Both the position numbers and the translations under genes were made by a program. The notes beneath the pieces were generated by a model. The model did not search any database and was not told where the DNA came from. It was given only the letters and a program-made list of their open reading frames with translations. Below, piece by piece: positions 33,780 to 43,361 of a stretch of 55,685 nt of DNA. Location: NCBI GenBank assembly GCA_017645905.1, contig JAGCNO010000095.1, positions 1-55,685 on the forward strand, read 5' to 3'. Every line of letters begins with the position of its first letter. Position 1 is the first letter of the stretch. This DNA is from Prevotella sp. (GTDB taxonomy: Bacteria; Bacteroidota; Bacteroidia; Bacteroidales; Bacteroidaceae).

Positions 33780-34605
33780 AGTCAAAAAGGGAAAGCTGAC
33801 AGGGCACCAAATCGTAGGGTCCTGTGGGCATGGTGCGCTTCAGCACGTCAATCTGAAGGTCCTTGCCTGCAATGATGCCATAGCTGCGCAGGACGGTCTC
33901 TACGGTCTTTCTGGCGAGCTCAGGATGGTTGTTCTCCTCAGAGAGGTGACAGAGCCACACGTGGCGCAGCTGCTCGTTCATGTACTGGGCGATGGCCTCG
34001 GCGCAGGCCTGGTTGTTCAGATGGCCCGATCCGCTCTGTATGCGCGTCTTCAGGTGCTCGGGGTATGGGCCGTTGCGCAGCATCTCCACATCGTGGTTGG
34101 CCTCCAGCACGAGAAAGTTGGCCCGGCCGATGTACTGCCCCATCTCCTCGGTGACGCGGCCGGCATCGGTGATGATGCAGAAGGTGATGCCCTGCGCCTC
34201 TATCTGGTAGCCCACGTTGTCGCTGCTGTCGTGGGGGACGGTGAAGGGCGTCACACGAAAGGAGCCCAGTTCTACTGAGTTTCCTGGCACGACATACCGG
34301 CGCAGGGATGCGTCGACCTTGTGCACTACGCAGTAGTTGCGGTCCATGCCTTTGTGAACCTCCTCGGTGGCATAGACAGGCAGGTTCAGCTCGTGGCTCA
34401 TGCTGCCCACGCACTTGATGTGGTCGGCATGGTCGTGGGTGACGAGCAGGCTGTGCACGCGAGTCATGGCCAGACCGTAGTTCTTGGCGTGCTTCTTCAA
34501 TGTGCGCACACCGACGCCGGCATCAATCATCAGCGCGTCGTTGTCGGAGTACAGCGCATAGCTGTTGCCACTGCTTCCGCTGCCAAAAGAAATGAATTTC
34601 AGCAT
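33778..34605 (-). CDS. MBL-fold metallohydrolase (WalJ/YycJ-like)
   Basis: 275 residues of the metallo-beta-lactamase fold. Metal ligands in VTHDHADHIKC (HxHxDH, residue about 58), H in VPHDSSDNVGY, D in ITDAGRV and H in LCHLSEENN. The N-terminus FISFGSGSSGNSYALY is typical of the YycJ group, often found with two-component genes in Firmicutes; there is none here. It may act as a nuclease or phosphodiesterase, but the substrate is unknown. Convergent with the outer-membrane protein gene. Confidence 0.88.
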   Translation of the reverse strand: MLKFISFGSGSSGNSYALYSDNDALMIDAGVGVRTLKKHAKNYGLAMTRVHSLLVTHDHADHIKCVGSMSHELNLPVYATEEVHKGMDRNYCVVHKVDASLRRYVVPGNSVELGSFRVTPFTVPHDSSDNVGYQIEAQGITFCIITDAGRVTEEMGQYIGRANFLVLEANHDVEMLRNGPYPEHLKTRIQSGSGHLNNQACAEAIAQYMNEQLRHVWLCHLSEENNHPELARKTVETVLRSYGIIAGKDLQIDVLKRTMPTGPYDLVPCQLSLFD

Positions 34606-34628
34606 TAAGGTTATTTTTTAATTGGCTG

Positions 34629-34636
34629 CAAAGGTA
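34629..34636 (-). promoter_or_regulatory. -7 promoter element of the MBL gene
   Basis: TACCTTTG on the minus strand, 23 nt before the ATG. Confidence 0.65.
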
Positions 34637-34750
34637 GAAAAAAAAACAGGTAAGATGAGCCGTATAGGCGGTTAAATATTGTTAAACACCAACCCTTCAT
34701 ACTGACAGACTTATCGCCCTGCTATACAAAGACGTACGAGCAGCCTGTCA

Positions 34751-34840
34751 GAAAAAGCCGTTCTTTCTCATTGAAAAAGCCGTTTATTCTCTTTGAAAAA
34801 GCCGTTCTTTCTCATTGAAAAAGCCGTTCTTTCTTGGTAA
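34751..34840. repeat. 22-bp array, locus 4 (4 units) in a divergent promoter region
   Basis: GCCG at 34757, 34779, 34801 and 34823, exactly 22 bp apart. The 329-bp gap between the divergent MBL and acidic-protein genes contains this array and both promoters, and nothing else that I can recognise. Confidence 0.92.
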
Positions 34841-34877
34841 ATATCTCGTTAAAGGTTGTTAAAGAACGGGTGTTTTA

Positions 34878-34907
34878 TTTGCGGAATAACAAAATTTGCT
34901 ATCTTTG
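34878..34907 (+). promoter_or_regulatory. Promoter of the acidic-protein gene
   Basis: TTTG (34878-34881), 18 bp, TATCTTTG (34900-34907), 27 nt before the ATG. Confidence 0.75.
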
Positions 34908-34934
34908 CAGACGTAAACAACGAAAAGCAAGAAT

Positions 34935-35735
34935 ATGGAACAAGAGAAAAAGGTATTATCGCTCAAAACGCTTACCAAAAGTACCGTGTGGGACGTTCAG
35001 GAGAACGACATCTTCCGGCTGCTGGAGAGTGCTGAGAAGGATGCTGAGCAGAAGGAGAACATCCGCCACTATGCCGACATCATCCGCTCGGCCTTCATGA
35101 TAGAGGACATCACGCGTGAGCCACAGCCCGTCAGGACGAAGTACGAGAAGCTCGGATACAAGGTGGGACAGGTGCGCCTCGAAGAGGGCATGAGAAGCCT
35201 CTGGGCCATCAAGAAACGGCCTATCACGCGCGTCACGGACCTCACCTACGAGAACATACGCCACATCTCGGCAGCAAAGCTTATCGAGGTGCTGGACCGC
35301 AATTTCGGAGGCGGATGGGACTCGCTCTCGCAGAGCATCAAGGACATCATCGAGAACGGATTCGACATCTCGACCACTACCCTGCCGAAGGAACGGCTGC
35401 ACAAGAAGGGCGGCATGTACGAGAAGAAAATCGAGGACGGATTCGAGGTTCTCGAAGTGCCCAAGGGCTCGTGGGTGGAGGCTATCTTCGCCAAAGCCAA
35501 GCCCGAGGCGGAGCGACCCAGGATGAAGTTCAACACCTACCCTGACGACGAGGAGAACGAGGACGAGGATGTCGAGATAGAGGACACCTTCAACAAGCCC
35601 GACGAGGACGACATAGAGATTGTGGAGCCCAACGACGACGAGATTACCGAGGAGAACTACTCCACCATGATGGACCTCGGCTCAGGAGACCCCGACGAGG
35701 AGGCAGAGGAAATGTCTGAGTACGTCGATGAATAA
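34935..35735 (+). CDS. Conserved-looking protein with acidic C-terminal tail, function unknown
   Basis: 266 residues, not recognised. Residues 1-180 appear folded, with helices (IFRLLESAEKDAEQKENIRH) and a helical-hairpin-like part (YENIRHISAAKLIEVLDRNF). Residues about 195-266 are very acidic and probably disordered (DDEENEDEDVEIEDTFNK). Acidic tails like this occur in DNA- or ribosome-mimic and chaperone proteins, but that is only analogy. No signal peptide, so probably cytoplasmic. An 8-bp repeat joins its stop codon to the amylase start. Confidence 0.6.
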   Translation: MEQEKKVLSLKTLTKSTVWDVQENDIFRLLESAEKDAEQKENIRHYADIIRSAFMIEDITREPQPVRTKYEKLGYKVGQVRLEEGMRSLWAIKKRPITRVTDLTYENIRHISAAKLIEVLDRNFGGGWDSLSQSIKDIIENGFDISTTTLPKERLHKKGGMYEKKIEDGFEVLEVPKGSWVEAIFAKAKPEAERPRMKFNTYPDDEENEDEDVEIEDTFNKPDEDDIEIVEPNDDEITEENYSTMMDLGSGDPDEEAEEMSEYVDE

Positions 35736-35757
35736 ACCACCAAAACACCAAACCACT
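35734..35757. repeat. 8-bp repeat up to the amylase start codon
   Basis: Three 8-mers of type AAACCACC, starting in the stop codon and ending exactly at the ATG at 35758. Confidence 0.8.
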
Positions 35758-37668
35758 ATGAAACACACATTATTAGTATTTAGCCTTGCACTTTGCGCAC
35801 TTACCATGAGCGCTGCACCCAAAATGAAAACTACCATCGACCGTATTGACCCCACCGACTGGTACGTGGGACTGAAGAACCCGAGCGTGCAGCTGATGGT
35901 CTACGGGCAGAATATCCGCAACGTGGATGACGTCACCATCGACTATCCGGGCGTCACCATCGACAGCATCGTACGCCTCGACTCACCCAACTACCTGCTC
36001 GTCTACCTCAACGTGAAGGGCGCACAGCCGGGCACGATGACGCTGAACTTCAAGACGGGGAAGAAGAAGCCCATGAAGGTGGACTACCTGCTGAAGGCCC
36101 GCGAGATGAAGGGCACGGAGCGTCGGGGCTTCGACATTACCGATGTGCTCTACCTGCTCATGCCTGACCGCTTCGCTCAGTCGGAGGGCCACAAGAGCCT
36201 GCTGCCCGGCATGCGACAGTATCGCGAGGACCGCAACGCCCCGTCACTCCGTCACGGTGGCGACCTGGAGGGTCTGCGACAGCATCTGGACTACTTCAAC
36301 GAGCTGGGCGTCACGGCCTTATGGTTCACGCCCATCCTAGAGAACGACTCGCCCGACATGATGGACACCTACTCCACCTATCACGGCTATGCCTGTACCG
36401 ACTACTACCGCGTTGACCCGCGCTTCGGCACGAACGAGGAGTACCGCAAGCTCATCGATGAGTGTCACCAGCGCGGCCTGAAGGTGGTCATGGACATGAT
36501 CTTCAACCATTGTGGCTTTGAGCATCCCTGGGTGGCCGACATGCCCTCGAAGGACTGGCTCAACCTCTCAGACTGGCTGAAGGAGAGCGGCGGCAAGAGC
36601 GACCCGCGCGGCACGAGCTTCCTGCAGACGTCGTATAAGCTGACGCCCGTGCTCGACCCCTACGCCTCGGAGGTCGACCGTCGTGAGACCCAGGAGGGAT
36701 GGTTCGTCTCGACGATGCCCGACCTGAACCAGCGCAACCCGCACCTCATGCGCTACCTCATCCAGAACAGCATCTGGTGGATTGAGACAGCCGGCATCGA
36801 CGGCATACGCATGGACACCTATCCCTACGCCTTCCGAGAGCCGATGGCACAATGGATGAAGGAGCTCGACGACGAATACCCGAACTTCAACACCGTGGGC
36901 GAGACGTGGGTCACCGTGCCCGCTTATACCGCCACGTGGCAGAAGGGCTCGAAGCTCTCCGACCAGAACTCCTACCTCAAGACCGTCATGGACTTCTCGT
37001 TCCAGGAGGCGCTCGACTCGTGCCGCTATGAGGAGACCGACAACTGGTGGCGCGGCTATAACCGTATCTACAACTCGTTCGTCTACGACTACCTCTACCC
37101 CAACCCGTCGAGCGTGATGGCCTTCATCGACAACCACGACACGGAGCGCTTCCTTGCCAACGGGCAGGACTCGCTAATGCTCAAACAGGCGCTGGCTTTG
37201 CTGCTGACCGTCAACCGTATACCGCAGCTCTACTACGGCACGGAAATCATGATGAACGGCACGAAAGAGGTGACCGACGGCTATGTGCGCAAGGACTTCC
37301 CGGGCGGATTCCCAGGCGACACGCAGAACGCCTTCACCAAGGAGGGACGCACACGGGTGCAGAGCAACATGTTCAACTGGCTGTCGAAGCTGCTCCATTG
37401 GCGCAAGTCCACCAACCTGATCAGCAAGGGAACGATGACACAGTTCATACCCTCTAACGGCATCTACGTCATCGCCCGCCGACTGGGCAACCAGACGTCG
37501 CTCACCATCCTGAACGGCACGAAGAAACCCGCCACGCTCGACCCCAAACGCTATGAGGAGGTCATCAAAGGCGTTGCCCGCTGGAAAGACGTTCCCACCG
37601 GCCGGTACTTCGACCTCTCGAAGCCACTTGAGCTGAAACCTCGCCAGACGCTGGTACTTACTAATTAA
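35758..37668 (+). CDS. Secreted GH13 alpha-amylase family protein (SusA/neopullulanase-like)
   Basis: About 636 residues with a signal peptide (MKHTLLVFSLALCALTMSAA). I chose the ATG at 35758 for that reason, over an in-frame ATG at 35728. An N-terminal Ig-like cyclomaltodextrinase domain is followed by the GH13 barrel: region I VVMDMIFNHCG, region II GIDGIRMDTYP (nucleophile Asp), region III VGETW (acid/base Glu), region IV FIDNHDTERF. C-terminal beta domain ends at TLVLTN. It hydrolyses starch, pullulan or maltodextrins in the periplasm. No SusC/D pair is present in the window. Confidence 0.9.
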   Translation: MKHTLLVFSLALCALTMSAAPKMKTTIDRIDPTDWYVGLKNPSVQLMVYGQNIRNVDDVTIDYPGVTIDSIVRLDSPNYLLVYLNVKGAQPGTMTLNFKTGKKKPMKVDYLLKAREMKGTERRGFDITDVLYLLMPDRFAQSEGHKSLLPGMRQYREDRNAPSLRHGGDLEGLRQHLDYFNELGVTALWFTPILENDSPDMMDTYSTYHGYACTDYYRVDPRFGTNEEYRKLIDECHQRGLKVVMDMIFNHCGFEHPWVADMPSKDWLNLSDWLKESGGKSDPRGTSFLQTSYKLTPVLDPYASEVDRRETQEGWFVSTMPDLNQRNPHLMRYLIQNSIWWIETAGIDGIRMDTYPYAFREPMAQWMKELDDEYPNFNTVGETWVTVPAYTATWQKGSKLSDQNSYLKTVMDFSFQEALDSCRYEETDNWWRGYNRIYNSFVYDYLYPNPSSVMAFIDNHDTERFLANGQDSLMLKQALALLLTVNRIPQLYYGTEIMMNGTKEVTDGYVRKDFPGGFPGDTQNAFTKEGRTRVQSNMFNWLSKLLHWRKSTNLISKGTMTQFIPSNGIYVIARRLGNQTSLTILNGTKKPATLDPKRYEEVIKGVARWKDVPTGRYFDLSKPLELKPRQTLVLTN

Positions 37669-37673
37669 GAATT

Positions 37674-37712
37674 GAAAGGGGAGTGAAAAGAAAGAGAGTT
37701 CACTCCCCTTTC
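37674..37712. other. Perfect 14-bp hairpin in the leader of tex
   Basis: 37674-37687 pairs with 37699-37712 (core GGGGAGTGAA / TTCACTCCCC), loop of 11 nt. No U-tract follows, so it is not a normal terminator. It ends 18 nt before the tex ATG. Confidence 0.7.
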
Positions 37713-37730
37713 ACTCCCTCAAATAGAATT

Positions 37731-39878
37731 ATGGAAAATAATATATTTGCCAAGCTGATTTCCCAAGACCTGGGCCTCAGCCTGGAGGTAGTGGCCAACA
37801 CCCTGACCCTGCTTGAGGAGGGTTGCACCATACCCTTTATATCACGCTACCGCAAGGAGCGCACCGGTGGCCTCGACGAGGTGCAGATAGCTGCTATCAG
37901 CGACCAGAGCCAACGTCTGCAGGATATTACCAAGCGCAAGGAGACCATCGTCAAGACCATTACCGAGCAGGAGAAGATGACGCCCGAACTGCAGAAGCGC
38001 ATAGACGACTGCTGGGACGCTACCGAACTGGAGGACATCTACCTACCCTACAAGCCACGTCGCCGCACCCGTGCCCAGATAGCCCGTGAGCAAGGCCTGG
38101 AGCCCTTGGCCGAAATCATTATGCTCCAGCGAGAGCGCGACCCCGAACAGGCTGCTGCCCGTCAGTTGTCAATCATCAACAGTCAGTTATCAGTTGAAGA
38201 AGCCCTTCGTGGGGCGCAGGACATTATTGCCGAGAACATCAGCGAGAACGAACGCTCACGCCAGCAGATTCGCGGCTTCTTCCGTCGCACGGCCATCATC
38301 AGCTCGAAGGTGGTGAAGGCAAAGGCCGATACTGACGAGGCTGCGAAGTATAGCGACTACTTCGACTGGAGCGAGCCCCTGCGTCGTTGTTCCAGTCATC
38401 GTCTGCTGGCCATGCGCCGAGGCGAGAACGAGGGCATCCTGCGCCTGAGCATCGACCCTATAGATGACGAGGAGTGTACCGACAAGCTGAAGAGCTATTA
38501 CGTAAGGGGCAATAACGCCTGCTCCCGGCTTGTTGCTGAGGCTGTCGACGACAGCTACAAGCGTCTGCTCAAGCCATCGATAGAGACCGAGTTCGCCAGT
38601 CTGAGCAAGCAGAAGGCCGATGAGGAGGCCATCAGCGTCTTTGCTGAGAACCTGCGCCAGCTGCTCCTCGGAGCACCCTTGGGACAGAAGCGCGTGATGG
38701 GCATTGACCCGGGCTTCAGGACAGGTTGTAAGGTGGTGTGCCTCGATGCTCAGGGCAACCTGCTCCACCACGAGGCAATCTTCCCACACCCGCCCATCAA
38801 CAAGCGCATGCAGGCCACCGTACACCTGCAGCAGATGATTGCCGACTACCAGATTGAGGCCATCGCCATCGGTAACGGAACGGCCAGCCGGGAGACACGG
38901 GCCTTCGTGGAGGACTGCATCAAGACCCAGCAGACGGGGGTGGGTCTCTTTGTGGTCAGCGAGGATGGCGCCTCTGTCTATTCTGCCTCAAAGGTGGCCC
39001 GCGATGAGTTCCCCGACGAGGATGTTACCGTGCGTGGGGCTGTCTCCATAGGCCGTCGCCTCATGGACCCTTTGGCCGAGCTGGTGAAGATTGACCCCAA
39101 GAGCATCGGCGTGGGACAATACCAGCACGACGTGGACCAGACGAAACTAAAGCACCAGCTCGACCAGACCGTCGAGAGCTGCGTCAACCTCGTGGGCGTG
39201 AACCTCAATACAGCCTCCAGCCACTTGCTGCAATACGTCAGCGGACTGGGGCCTGCCCTCGCTAAGAACATCGTGGACTTCCGTCGTGAGAACGGTCCCT
39301 TCGCCTCACGTGCCCAGCTGAAGAAGGTCCCGCGCTTAGGACCGTCAGCCTTCCAGCAATGTGCCGGTTTCCTGCGCATCCCTGGAGCCAAGAACCCGCT
39401 GGACAATAGTGCCGTACATCCCGAGTCATACAACATCGTGGAGCAGATGGCACGAGACCAAAAGTGTACCGTCTCCGACCTTATCAGCAACAAGGAATTG
39501 CGCTCGCGCATAGACATCAAGCGCTACACCACCGATACCGTAGGACTGCCCACCCTGCAGGACATCATGCACGAGCTGGAGAAGCCCGGTCGTGACCCAC
39601 GAGAGCAGCTTGAGGAGTTCAGCTTCGACAGCCGCGTCCACGAAATCGAGGACCTTGCTCCCGGCATGATTCTACCGGGCATCGTCACGAACATCACAAA
39701 CTTCGGAGCTTTCGTAGACATCGGCGTCCATCAGGACGGACTCGTGCACATCTCGCAACTCGCTAACCGTCGCGTGAATCATCCCACAGACGTGGTAAAG
39801 CTCCACCAGCAAGTCGAGGTGAAGGTCCTTGAAGTAGACCTCCGCCGCCACCGCATCTCACTCACCATGAAGTTTTAG
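37731..39878 (+). CDS. tex: Tex-family RNA-binding protein
   Basis: About 715 residues. The domain order matches Tex/Yqgf proteins: N-terminal helical part ([20 protein letters not shown]), YqgF-like RNase H fold ([17 protein letters not shown]), helix-hairpin-helix repeats ([20 protein letters not shown], then [18 protein letters not shown]) and a C-terminal S1 domain ([20 protein letters not shown]). Tex binds RNA and supports transcription or stress functions. The start ATG at 37731 ([15 protein letters not shown]) is the conserved one. A 7-bp repeat (38163-38197) inserts [13 protein letters not shown] near residue 145. Its 3' end overlaps miaA by 21 nt tail-to-tail. Confidence 0.93.
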   Translation: MENNIFAKLISQDLGLSLEVVANTLTLLEEGCTIPFISRYRKERTGGLDEVQIAAISDQSQRLQDITKRKETIVKTITEQEKMTPELQKRIDDCWDATELEDIYLPYKPRRRTRAQIAREQGLEPLAEIIMLQRERDPEQAAARQLSIINSQLSVEEALRGAQDIIAENISENERSRQQIRGFFRRTAIISSKVVKAKADTDEAAKYSDYFDWSEPLRRCSSHRLLAMRRGENEGILRLSIDPIDDEECTDKLKSYYVRGNNACSRLVAEAVDDSYKRLLKPSIETEFASLSKQKADEEAISVFAENLRQLLLGAPLGQKRVMGIDPGFRTGCKVVCLDAQGNLLHHEAIFPHPPINKRMQATVHLQQMIADYQIEAIAIGNGTASRETRAFVEDCIKTQQTGVGLFVVSEDGASVYSASKVARDEFPDEDVTVRGAVSIGRRLMDPLAELVKIDPKSIGVGQYQHDVDQTKLKHQLDQTVESCVNLVGVNLNTASSHLLQYVSGLGPALAKNIVDFRRENGPFASRAQLKKVPRLGPSAFQQCAGFLRIPGAKNPLDNSAVHPESYNIVEQMARDQKCTVSDLISNKELRSRIDIKRYTTDTVGLPTLQDIMHELEKPGRDPREQLEEFSFDSRVHEIEDLAPGMILPGIVTNITNFGAFVDIGVHQDGLVHISQLANRRVNHPTDVVKLHQQVEVKVLEVDLRRHRISLTMKF
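38163..38197. repeat. In-frame 7-bp repeat in tex
   Basis: Five heptads of type CAGTTAT / CAATCAT, encoding [11 protein letters not shown]. Confidence 0.75.
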
Positions 39879-40760
39879 TATCATTTCAAGGATTTCCTCC
39901 TCCTGGTCGGGCGCGAGCCAAGTCACCTGTGGGTCGCGCTTAAACCAGGTGAGCTGTTTGCGGGCATAGCGGCGGGTGTTCCCCTTCAGGCGCTCAACAG
40001 CCTCATCAAGCGTCCAAGTGCCGTCGAGATAGGCAAACATCTCCTTGTAACCCACGGTGTTAAGGGCGTTCAGATGGCGGAAAGGTAAAAGCCGACGAGC
40101 CTCTTCGAGAAGCCCTTGCTCCATCATCAGGTCTACACGACGGTTGATGCGCTCATAGATTTCCTCGCGGGGCAGGGTGAGGCCAATCTTAACGATGCGG
40201 AAGGGGCGCTCCCCGACTTCCTTCTTCCTGAACGACGTATATGTGCGTCCCGTCATGTGGCAGATTTCCAGCGCATGAACCACGCGACGAGGATTCTTAC
40301 GGTCCACGATGGCCCAATGTTCGGGGTCCAGCTGGCGCAGTTCTTCACAAAGCGCCTCTAATCCTTCCTCCGCCAAGCGACGCTTCATCGTGGCGCGTGT
40401 CTCATCATCGACGGTAGGAATGTCGTCAATACCGTTGCACACCGCATCAATATACATCATCGAGCCGCCAGACATCAGGGCGTAGTCGCTCTGGGCAAAG
40501 AGCTGTGACAGCAGATTCATGACCTGTTGCTCGTACATCGACGCGCTATAATACTCGTCAAGGGCCAGCGTGCCCACGAAGTAATGCTTCACCCTTCGCT
40601 GTTCCTCCTCAGTAGGCGCAGCAGTCCCAATGGGCATGTCCTGATATATCTGCCGGCTGTCGGCATTGATAATAGGCACACCCAGACGCTCGGCCAGCGA
40701 GAGGCAAAGCCGCGTCTTGCCCACAGCAGTAGGACCGGTAATGACTATCAGCGTTTTCAT
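39858..40760 (-). CDS. miaA: tRNA dimethylallyltransferase
   Basis: Adds the dimethylallyl group to adenosine 37 of tRNAs reading UNN codons. 300 residues. P-loop [14 protein letters not shown] (residues about 6-19), [17 protein letters not shown], the catalytic region [14 protein letters not shown], and the tail motif [12 protein letters not shown] with the zinc-less C-terminus ([16 protein letters not shown]). The promoter element TAAATTTG (40778-40771) lies 10 nt upstream of the ATG, so the leader is very short. Tail-to-tail overlap of 21 nt with tex. Confidence 0.95.
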   Translation of the reverse strand: MKTLIVITGPTAVGKTRLCLSLAERLGVPIINADSRQIYQDMPIGTAAPTEEEQRRVKHYFVGTLALDEYYSASMYEQQVMNLLSQLFAQSDYALMSGGSMMYIDAVCNGIDDIPTVDDETRATMKRRLAEEGLEALCEELRQLDPEHWAIVDRKNPRRVVHALEICHMTGRTYTSFRKKEVGERPFRIVKIGLTLPREEIYERINRRVDLMMEQGLLEEARRLLPFRHLNALNTVGYKEMFAYLDGTWTLDEAVERLKGNTRRYARKQLTWFKRDPQVTWLAPDQEEEILEMILKLHGE

Positions 40761-40770
40761 ATTCCGGGTG

Positions 40771-40778
40771 CAAATTTA
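40771..40778 (-). promoter_or_regulatory. -7 promoter element of miaA
   Basis: TAAATTTG on the minus strand, 10 nt before the ATG. Confidence 0.55.
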
Positions 40779-40878
40779 CGAAAAGAAGAGATAAAAAGAA
40801 AGGAATTTGGGAAGATTAACGCCCCACTTTTCAGATTTATGTCCATGTGCCCAACTAAACATTATAGCAGGCACAGGG

Positions 40879-40958
40879 AAAGAACGGCTTTTTCGCATCG
40901 AAAGAACGGCATATTCGCATCGAAAGAACGGCTTATTCGAATGGAAAGAACGGCTCAA
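40879..40958. repeat. 22-bp array, locus 5 (4 units, opposite orientation)
   Basis: CGGC at 40885, 40907, 40929 and 40951 (reverse complement of the other arrays), exactly 22 bp apart, between the divergent miaA and kinase-like genes. Confidence 0.92.
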
Positions 40959-41041
40959 AGTCCAAGAGGGGGCAAAAAGAGGAGAAAAATGCAATAATGC
41001 GACGGTTTCGGTGTTATTATATTAAGGTATAAAGGTGAATT

Positions 41042-41509
41042 ATGGACTATGAACAGCAAATAACCCTGCCTAACGACGTTGCCGCTGTGCCCCGTCTGGC
41101 TGAGTTCATCGACCAAGCCTGTGAGGCAGCCGGCCTGGACATGGGCATCACGATGCAGATGAACCTGGCGGCCGAAGAGGCAGTGGTCAACGTGATGAGC
41201 TATGCCTACCCTCAGGGCACGAAGGGTGACATAGAGATCAGCTTACGGATAACCGACAGCAACCTCACAGACGAATTACGAAATCCGAATTCCGCATCAC
41301 GAATCTTCACGCTCACCATCAAGGACAGCGGTGTGCCCTTCGACCCTACTGCCAAGGCCGATGCCGACACTACACTTTCTGCTGAAGAGAGGTCCATCGG
41401 CGGACTGGGCATTCACTTGGTGCGACAGCTCATGGACGACATTTCCTACGAGCGCACAGCCGACGGAAAGAACATTCTTACGATGAGACGAATTATGAGT
41501 GAAGAGTGA
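41042..41509 (+). CDS. ATP-binding anti-sigma-factor-type protein (RsbW/HATPase_c_2 family)
   Basis: 155 residues with the single-domain GHKL ATPase fold of RsbW/SpoIIAB: N-box MNLAAEEAVVNVMSYAY (residues about 40-56), G1 IKDSGVPFDP and G2 GGLGIHLVRQLMDDISYER. In other bacteria such proteins phosphorylate an anti-anti-sigma partner; neither a sigma factor nor an STAS protein is adjacent. A 7-bp repeat (41273-41307) adds ELRNPNSASRIF between two strands, and the stop codon lies in another 7-bp array. Confidence 0.85.
   Translation: MDYEQQITLPNDVAAVPRLAEFIDQACEAAGLDMGITMQMNLAAEEAVVNVMSYAYPQGTKGDIEISLRITDSNLTDELRNPNSASRIFTLTIKDSGVPFDPTAKADADTTLSAEERSIGGLGIHLVRQLMDDISYERTADGKNILTMRRIMSEE
41273..41307. 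repeat. In-frame 7-bp repeat in the kinase-like gene
   Basis: Five heptads of type GAATTAC, encoding ELRNPNSASRIF. Confidence 0.75.
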
Positions 41510-41563
41510 AGAGTGAAGGGTTGAGAGTTGAGAGTTGAGGGTTGAGAGTTGAGAGATGGAGAG
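41499..41563. repeat. 7-bp array across the stop codon and up to the SLC13 start
   Basis: About nine purine-rich heptads (types GTGAAGA, GTTGAGA) covering the stop of the kinase-like gene and the whole spacer to the next ATG. Confidence 0.88.
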
Positions 41564-43357
41564 ATGGAGAGCATAATGTTCTTAGGCCTCAGTGCCTACG
41601 CCTGGATTACGATTGTCACGGTACTGAGTATCTTTTTCGTCATGGCCCGCACGCGGATTCCCGCCGAGGTAGCTTTCCTTGGCGCGCTTACCGTACTGTT
41701 AGTAACGGGCGTGGTGGACGAGGAGGAGGGCATGGCGGGTTTCGGCTCCGAGCCGGTGGTCATCCACGCCGCTTTCTTTGTCATCATCGCTGGTCTGCTG
41801 CAGTCGGGTGTGCTCTATTGGCTGACGAAGAACATGCTGGGCACGCCTCGCAACTATAACGACGCGCTGCGTCGGCTTATGTTCCCCATCGCCGTACTTT
41901 CGGCTCTGCTCAATGCCGTGAACGTGGTTGCCCTCTTCATCGATGCGGTTAAGATTTGGGCCCGCAAGTTAGACATCCCTGCCTCGAAGTTGCTGCTGCC
42001 GCTGAGCTATGCCGCGACGTTAGGTGGTATGTGTACACTGCTGGGCAGCTCGTCGAACCTTGTTGTGGCTGGTCTTTACCTCTCTTCCACCAATCATTCG
42101 CTGAATGTCTTCGCGCCGCTATTGCCTGGAGCGGCTGTGGCCATCGTGGGGTTCACCATGATTGTGCTGCTGCAGAAGTATATCCCCGGGCGTGAATCGC
42201 CTGAACAATCGTTTGAGACCACGAGCGACTACACGGTGGAACTGCTCGTGCCGACAGACAATCCGGCCGTGGGCAACAGTGTGGATGAGGCTGGACTTTA
42301 CGACGTGAAGGGCGGCTCGCTGGTGGAGATTGTGCGCTTTGACAAGGAGATTATCATGCCTGTGACCCGCGACGAGTGGGTACTGGGCGGCGACCGTCTC
42401 ATCTATGCCGGACAGATTAACGAGATTCTGGAACTGAAGCGAACCCACGGACTTGCCGCTGCCGACCGCCACGTGTGGAGCATTGACGACATCGACAAGA
42501 AGCGCAAGATGCGCACGGCCTACGTCACCTTTGGCAGTCCGCTCATTGGCACCTCTATGACCCAGAGCAACTTTGAGCAAGAGAACGACGTGGTGCTTGT
42601 GGCAGTAGCCCGTCAAGGGCGCCGTGTGGAGGGTCAGCCGCGCCAGATACGTCTGCAGGCTGGCGACACGCTGCTGCTGGAGTGCCCGCCAAAAGGTGAC
42701 GAGCAGCTGGAGCATGCAAACAGGCGCAATCTCACCTTCTTCGACTCACACTTTGTGCCACAGTTAGGACCACGCACGGTGACGGCAGCCATCATTCTCA
42801 TCGTGATGTTCATTGTGTCCTATTTCCACGTCATCCCTCTCATGGCCATCACCATGCTGGCGGCAGGTGCCATGATTCTGTTCGGATGCTGTCGAAAGAA
42901 TGAGGTGGCCAAATACATTGAGTGGGAACTGCTACTCATCTTGGGTTCTACGGTGGTGTTCTCTACGGCCATCACCAAGACGGGCATTGCTGAGACCATC
43001 GCAACGGGCGTGCTCGACATGTGCGGCACCAATCCCTATATCACCTTGGTGGTGATGTGCCTCCTGGCATCGCTCGTCAGCGAGTTTGTAAGCGATATGG
43101 GAGCGGGCGCCATTTTCTTCCCCATCATGTTCCAGCAGGCGCAGCTCCTGGGCTGCAACCCGATGCCCTTCGTCATGTCGCTCATGATTAGCGTCTCGAT
43201 CAGCTTCGCCTCCCCCATTGGCAGCTCCACCCACATGCTCATCTTCGGACCTGGTGCTTTCCACTTCACCGATTTTGCCCGTCTGGGAGTCATCATGCAT
43301 GCCGTGCTCCTGGCTGTTGCCATCACGACGGTGTGCCTCATCTATCCCTTGTATTAA
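41564..43357 (+). CDS. SLC13-family permease with RCK_C domains
   Basis: About 597 residues, probably a sodium-coupled anion transporter (sulfate or dicarboxylate). Both membrane halves show the family helix-hairpin motif: GSSSNLVVAGLY (near residue 160) and GSSTHMLIFGPG (near the end). Between them lie one or two TrkA_C/RCK_C domains (ELLVPTDNPAVGNSVDEAGL, then WVLGGDRLIYAG; GSPLIGTSMTQSNFEQ, then GDTLLLECP). The start is uncertain, as the region upstream is 7-bp repeat: ATG at 41564 (MESIMFLG) or at 41576 (MFLGLSAYAW). Confidence 0.88.
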   Translation: MESIMFLGLSAYAWITIVTVLSIFFVMARTRIPAEVAFLGALTVLLVTGVVDEEEGMAGFGSEPVVIHAAFFVIIAGLLQSGVLYWLTKNMLGTPRNYNDALRRLMFPIAVLSALLNAVNVVALFIDAVKIWARKLDIPASKLLLPLSYAATLGGMCTLLGSSSNLVVAGLYLSSTNHSLNVFAPLLPGAAVAIVGFTMIVLLQKYIPGRESPEQSFETTSDYTVELLVPTDNPAVGNSVDEAGLYDVKGGSLVEIVRFDKEIIMPVTRDEWVLGGDRLIYAGQINEILELKRTHGLAAADRHVWSIDDIDKKRKMRTAYVTFGSPLIGTSMTQSNFEQENDVVLVAVARQGRRVEGQPRQIRLQAGDTLLLECPPKGDEQLEHANRRNLTFFDSHFVPQLGPRTVTAAIILIVMFIVSYFHVIPLMAITMLAAGAMILFGCCRKNEVAKYIEWELLLILGSTVVFSTAITKTGIAETIATGVLDMCGTNPYITLVVMCLLASLVSEFVSDMGAGAIFFPIMFQQAQLLGCNPMPFVMSLMISVSISFASPIGSSTHMLIFGPGAFHFTDFARLGVIMHAVLLAVAITTVCLIYPLY

Positions 43358-43361
43358 ACCA

